Below, piece after piece: positions 59,753 to 64,000 of a stretch of 64,000 nt of DNA. The position numbers were made by a program, and so were the translations under genes. Each line of letters opens with the position of its first letter. Positions within the stretch are counted from its first letter, which is position 1. Source of the stretch: Torreya grandis. Lineage: Eukaryota; Streptophyta; Pinopsida; Cupressales; Taxaceae. The stretch covers positions 690,001 to 754,000 of the forward strand of contig JARHVA010002126.1 of the NCBI GenBank assembly GCA_037957365.1, in the 5' to 3' direction. The notes under the pieces were generated by a model. That model saw only the letters and a list, made by a program, of their open reading frames with translations. It searched no databases and was not told the origin of the DNA.

Positions 59753-60613
59753 TTATACACTTTGAATTAATGAATTAAATAACCAAGGAAATAAACACTT
59801 AATTACATTGAAAACTATGGCCTTAACTTTATTTATCACCTCCAAATATTGGCGATGTTTTAAGCCTATATCATGTTGTAACTTGATGATATCCATGTTC
59901 AAAAAGTATGGCCTATGCACTCTATTGACCTGTGCTAATAATTGTGCATGCTTAGTCTTGGTGGCTCTGAATTTCACCTAAAATATTTCAACCTCTATAC
60001 TTTATTTTTTGAAAAAATTAGCCCAACCTCAAGTTATTTTAATGTTAACCCTTGATGATTTTATTTTAAATTGGTTGAATCTTGCTGAAGGAGTTAACTA
60101 AAGCTAGCCCTAATAATCAAATTTAATATGGAGTCATAGGCCTAAGGTAGTTTTAATTCATCCAAAATTTATAAAACTAGTTTTCATGCTCTGTAAAATT
60201 TGCAGTTAGGGCCTTTCCAATTACAACCCAATTCTCTTGCCTCCTTTATCCAAATGACCACCAAGTTAAGGGAATTGGATGCCTCTAATGGTGTCATCAA
60301 ATCAATATGGCTAAAAACCTTAATTGTAGTGTATGAATCAAGAAAATTCAATTTATCCTCATCCTCTTTTAAATAATTAAATAATTTGGTCATCTCAGTA
60401 ATATGAGGAGCTAATTCATTCCTAATTAAACTAATAATGTCTAGAACATTGTATAATATTAAGGATGCATTTTGAACATCATTTTCAATTTTTGTAGGGA
60501 CATGAATAATTTGTTGTTGTTACCTAACTTGTTCTAACTCTAGTAATAGTTATCTTATAGATTTATTGGTCCCCTCATGAAGCTCTATCAAATATTCTAT
60601 TTGATCCATAATG
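59753..60613 (-). pseudogene. Retroelement ORF relic L, downstream half
   Basis: Minus strand, from the insertion site of element G: IMDQIEYLIELHEGTNKSIR, then LILYNVLDIISLIRNELAPH, ITEMTKLFNYLKEDEDKLNF, IWIKEARELGCNWKGPNCKF. It is mostly helical and charged, with heptad-like stretches. I do not recognise a named domain. The style resembles the coiled-coil part of the element J ORF, so a related gypsy-like element is likely. It is interrupted by element G and continues at 63,011. Confidence 0.4.
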
Positions 60614-60618
60614 TAGGA
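60614..60618. repeat. Target-site duplication TAGGA (left), element G
   Basis: Repeated exactly at 63,006-63,010. Confidence 0.88.
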
Positions 60619-61068
60619 TGTTATGTACCTAGGGATATGATATATTATTGTATATGGGTTGATGGAGATGCTGACATGTGGCACACATCCCCCTTAGTAG
60701 TTATATGGGTCTAATATATTAGTAATGGAGTAACTTGTGGAATTAGTGCATTGGTTAATGGTCAGCCTACATTGGGATTAGGAGGCTACCCATCCATTAT
60801 AGGTATATATAAAGGAGATGATTATCATTGTAAAGATATCAAGTAATCATTGAGTCTTCTATGGTAAGAGGATATTAGAGGTTGTCCCCTCGAAGAGAAA
60901 TTCTAGAGTTATTCCTTCCTAAAGGAGTATTGTTGGTGTTTCCCTTCCTTAAGGGTATTCTACATATATTAAATATTTGGAAATCTTGGTCCAATAATAT
61001 CTATTATGTTGAACTGATATACATTCATTATGCATTATTTTTGAATATTATAAGTGTGGATAATAACA
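60619..61068 (+). repeat. 5' LTR of element G
   Basis: 450 bp, with terminal inverted TGTTAT / ATAACA. TATA-like GGTATATATAAAGG at 60,801-60,814; the short copies at the 3' side begin 32 bases downstream of this. Confidence 0.88.
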
Positions 61069-61070
61069 AG

Positions 61071-61082
61071 TGGTATTAGAGC
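61071..61082 (+). promoter_or_regulatory. Primer-binding site of element G (initiator tRNA-Met type)
   Basis: TGGTATTAGAGC, two bases after the LTR; a second copy, TGGTATCAGAGC, unmutated, is at 62,267-62,278. Confidence 0.85.
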
Positions 61083-61833
61083 TTCCATTTGGGCAATTTA
61101 TGTGTGGTGAAACTCTAGTTTTGTGGAATCATCAATATATTTCAATTTGTTTCAAATTTATACATAATGTTTTTACTAGATATGGATAATATTTTAAGGC
61201 ATGGTAAAAAATCAAGGTTTTTTTATCAATTTTGTGGGAGTTATTGCTTTTTTAGGTTTTTTAATTAATCTAGGTATATCTTTCAAAATTTATTGAATAT
61301 CTTTATTAAAGAGTTTATCTTTGAAATTTTCATTGAATATCTAAGAAAATACAAGAGAAACATAATACAAATTTTAGAATTTTTAGAATTGTTTTGAGTG
61401 AGTTATTATGATTTTAGTATTTTTTGTATATTTACTCTATAGGTCGTAATTTGTGGAATTTTTTCACAATTTTTTTAAGGTTACAATATAATAGGAGGAA
61501 GATAAGATAAAAAATTTGGACATTTTTGATATGGTTTAAATGAGTTATTGATATTTTTGGGTTTCATAAACCCCAGCTTTTATTTGTGAATCATGAAGTT
61601 GTAAAATTTTTCAGGGGAAGATGATATTGATGCTAGAGAATGGTGGCTCTTTTTAGAGAATCATTTTTTTAAAAAAACTTTTGGGGAAAGATGAATATTT
61701 TATTTTTTGTCTAGGCCTGAACTACATTGGTTTGATCAATTGAGCTGTATAGAAAGGTTTTTTTCATGGCAAGAAATGGAACATATCTTCTTAGATCGTT
61801 GGGCTATAAAAGAAGAAGAAGGGTTCAAATAAT

Positions 61834-62199
61834 TTGGCTCTAAAGAAATCTAAGTCAATTTTTCAATTTCATGGATGCATTAAAATAAATAAGGTTGTTG
61901 TGTCCATAAACCCTACCAATAAGTATAACTTCATCAACATGAATGTGACCAAGCATCTACATGTTCAAGCAAAGAATATCAAGGAGGTTCAAGTAGATGG
62001 TAAGAATATTTCAATGTTTGAAGATTTGAAGCTCATTATGGAAAAATATGTTTTGCATTTAGATTTTTATGTTTGGGATATGGATGATATGGATATAGTT
62101 CTTGGATATCCATGGTTAGAGAATTTGGGAACAATCAATATTAATGTTCAAAAAAAGTTCATGAAGTTTTGGTATAGAAAAAAAAAGGTCACTTTATAG
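61834..62199 (+). pseudogene. Element G protease fragment (chromovirus-like gypsy)
   Basis: Open for 121 codons. INKVVVSINPTNKYNFINMN aligns with the retropepsin loop V-L-[VI]-D-x-G-[ST]-[ST]-H-N-F-I. The catalytic Asp reads Asn and the Gly reads Thr, so it is inactive despite being open. Later DMDIVLGYPWLENLGTININ and VQKKFMKFWYRKKKVTL match the D-x-VLG-x-x-WL-x-x-LG-x-[IV]-x-x-[ND] ending of gypsy proteases, followed by the usual basic W-Y-[KR]-K-K-K-[IV]-T-L. Only this slice of the polyprotein is present; no capsid, polymerase or integrase lies in the element. The iMet primer site agrees with a chromovirus origin. Confidence 0.75.
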
Positions 62200-62259
62200 G
62201 ATATCATATTGGGAAAGGTACCAATAATATGCATGGAAGATCATGGGGATGAGATTGTA

Positions 62260-62770
62260 ACAAGTGGTATCAGAGCTTTGATTTGGGTAATTTGTGGGTG
62301 ATGAAACCTTAGTTTTATGGAATCATCAATATATTTTGATCGGTTTCTAATTTTTCTATAATTTTTTTACTGGATATGGACAATATTTTAAGGAAGGCAC
62401 ATTAAAACAATCAAGGTTTTTTGAATCTATTTTGTGGGAGTTATTTCTATTTTAGGTTTTTTACTAATTTGGCTATATCTTCCAAAATATAAGGAGTTTA
62501 TAATCAAAATTTTTACTAAAGATATAATAAAATATAAGAGAAACACAGTAAAAATTTTAGAATTTTTTGAAATTTTTGTGTGAGTTCTTTTGATTTTAGT
62601 ATTTTTGTATATTCACTCTACAGATCACAATTTGTGAAATTTTTTCACAATTCTTTTTTGAAGTTAGAATATAATGGGAGGAAGCTAAAGTAAAAATTTT
62701 GGATAGTTTTGATATGATTTTAATGATTTATTGATATTTTAGGGTTTCAAAAACCCTAGCTTTTATTTGT
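62260..62770 (+). repeat. Second leader copy in element G
   Basis: Matches 61,064-61,585 (GTGGTATCAGAGCTTTGATT, GTTTTATGGAATCATCAATA, TTTTTCACAATT, AGGGTTTC..AAACCCTAGC, TTTTATTTGTGAA). It joins the LTR at AAGTAA, a 6-base microhomology with 60,841-60,846. Confidence 0.85.
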
Positions 62771-63005
62771 GAATATGAAGTAAGCATTGAGTCTTCTATT
62801 GTAAGAGGATATTGGAGGTTGTCCCCTCGAAGAGACATTGTGGAGTTATTCCTTCCTAAAGGAGTATTTTTGGTATTGCCTTACCTTAAGGGCATTCTAC
62901 ATATATTAAATATTTGGATATTTTGGTCCACCAATATCTGTTATGTTGAATTGATCTACATTCATTTTGCATTATTTCTAGATATTATAAGTGTGGATCA
63001 TAACA
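62771..63005 (+). repeat. 5'-truncated 3' LTR of element G
   Basis: Equivalent to 60,846-61,068; lacks the first 230 bases, including the TATA region. Confidence 0.85.
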
Positions 63006-63010
63006 TAGGA

Positions 63011-64000
63011 CATGAAATATTAATTGTATGGGGATTCACCCAACCTCCTGTTCTTTCTCTTAGATAAATAGAATGCATCTTGTCTCTCTTCCAAAATAAT
63101 GCCTTAGTTTGAATCATATTTTATCTTCCACTTCTTAAACCATTGGATAATCCCTATAGATTTATCAAATATTAAACTTATAGTGGTTAACTCAGTTATT
63201 GTTAGATTCAACCTTTGGGAGGCTTGATCTTTCAACTCTATGGCCCACTATGCAATCAAAAATTGGGAGGAGTCTTCTGATTGAGTGTCCTCAATAGTAG
63301 TCTTAGTCATAAGGTCCCCTAAAGATTACCTCAAAGCTTATATCTACAAGGGGTATGATAATGATGTCAAAATTATCTTAGACTAATCAATACCACCAAA
63401 CTAGGGCATTTTATGAACTATTTATAGAGGCTTCTTATTCCTAGATGTATTGGATTAAAATATAATAGTGGTCTAAATAGGAATATAATAAGGCATTAGC
63501 AATCCCAATTAGGTGGAAGACACATGTAATTACACACTTTCTAATGCTCCCCTAGTATTCTTAGTATGAACCTTTTTGGAATTAGTGGTAGTTGAGGGAA
63601 TTATGAGAGAGGTAACAATAGTGAAAGTGGAAACAATTGGTGTTGAAGAAACAACCTCAATACTAGAAGCAATTGGTTTTATTGATACAATAGGAATAAT
63701 TGAAACAAATTCAACTTTGGGAATCACTAGTTATGGTAGGTCATAAGGAATAAGAGAGATAGGATCAAATAAACCAACAAACATGTGAGAAACAATTGAA
63801 ACAACTGGAATTGTATAAATAAAAGGAATTCAAAAGATAGTTGTAGCTATATCATCATCTGATTTATTAACCTTTAGTGGTACTTTTTATTTTACCCCTT
63901 AGAGTCTGAGTACCTTAATTCTTTTTAATTCTTCTTCTTCATCTTCATCAATAGGTGCAATTCTCATAGATAGTTATTCATGCCCCCTAAGTCCTTATAC
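63011..64000 (-). pseudogene. Retroelement ORF relic L, upstream half
   Basis: Minus strand from the window edge: an acidic start DEEEELKRIKVL (about 63,955), then KVNKSDDDIATTI. A hydrophobic low-complexity stretch rich in Ile-Val-Ser-Pro repeats follows (open at 63,727-63,530: VEFVSIIPIVSIKPIASSIE). After stops come TTIEDTQSEDSSQFLIA and WAIELKDQASQRLNLTITEL, and IGIIQWFKKWKIKYD near 63,130. The Ser/Pro low-complexity linker and charged helices are common in the N-terminal ORF of plant gypsy-like elements. It runs off the window end. No named domain is recognised. Confidence 0.4.

Larger units (their letters stand above)
60619..63005 (+). mobile_element. Element G: small rearranged LTR element
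   Basis: The 5' LTR 60,619-61,068 (TGTTATG...AATAACA) is followed by an initiator-Met primer site and a leader, then a protease fragment (61,834-62,199). A second copy of LTR end, primer site and leader follows (62,260-62,770), then a 5'-truncated LTR (62,771-63,005, ends CATAACA). Flanked by TAGGA on both sides. Length 2,387 bp. The internal duplication of the leader and the truncated 3' LTR are shared by one insertion with intact target duplication, so they either predate integration or arose by recombination afterwards. Confidence 0.88.

Overview
This window looks like intergenic chromosome from a large-genome seed plant. I find no intact host gene, no rRNA or tRNA gene and no CRISPR array. 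The DNA is strongly A/T-rich and CpG-poor, and it is built almost entirely of old, nested retrotransposons with many in-frame stops. A conifer or other gymnosperm is my best guess. The reasons are the style of large, slowly decaying LTR elements, the low GC, and a Penelope-like GIY-YIG endonuclease relic; elements of that type have been reported in conifers. The organism is inferred, not proven.

Layout. 0.6-1.9 kb (+): decayed DUF4283/zinc-knuckle ORF. 3.1-4.15 kb (-): unrecognised proline-rich and cysteine-rich ORF. 4.6-9.5 kb (+): element C, a gypsy gag relic ending in a 1.2-kb LTR of a family I call D. 10,383-24,411 (-): element J, an LTR element flanked by the 5-bp duplication CTAGT, with a decayed tRNA-Asp-type primer site. 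Its 5' LTR was later split twice, by a 5'-truncated Penelope-like fragment (17,341-17,887) and by a complete LTR element I (18,944-24,162, duplication ATGAG). Element I encodes coiled coil, G-patch and zinc knuckle but no recognisable polymerase. 24.4-27.9 kb (+): 3' part of element M with a purine tract and a D-type LTR. 28.15-30.0 kb (-): element E, zinc knuckles plus protease. The D-type 5' LTR of E is split by element A.

30,486-39,951 (+): element A, with paired 1.2-kb LTRs, gag and protease, then about 3.5 kb of noncoding DNA and no reverse transcriptase. A itself received a 975-bp LTR-derived insertion (35,351-36,325, duplication TACAC) and a SINE (39,686-39,891). 41,924-49,963 (-): element B, a sister of A with the same gag-protease-only layout. 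B serves as the empty-site control for the 975-bp insertion. 49.96-50.86 kb: an LTR-like piece. 50.87-58.9 kb (-): element F, the only copy with a recognisable full gypsy set (gag, protease, reverse transcriptase with YMDD, RNase H, integrase). 59.75-64 kb (-): another retroelement ORF, interrupted by a small rearranged element G (60,619-63,005, duplication TAGGA).

How the parts relate. A, B, C, E and M share LTR size (about 1.2 kb). Their LTRs also share a conserved module with cores GAACTACAT and TATGTAGG. They appear to be one lineage in which many copies carry only gag-protease and presumably depended on F-like relatives for polymerase and integrase. In-frame stops are often TAG or TAA where a sister copy keeps CAG, as expected from deamination of methylated cytosine. 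Boundaries supported by target duplications are exact to a few bases; other boundaries are approximate. All identifications come from reading the sequence; no database search was run.
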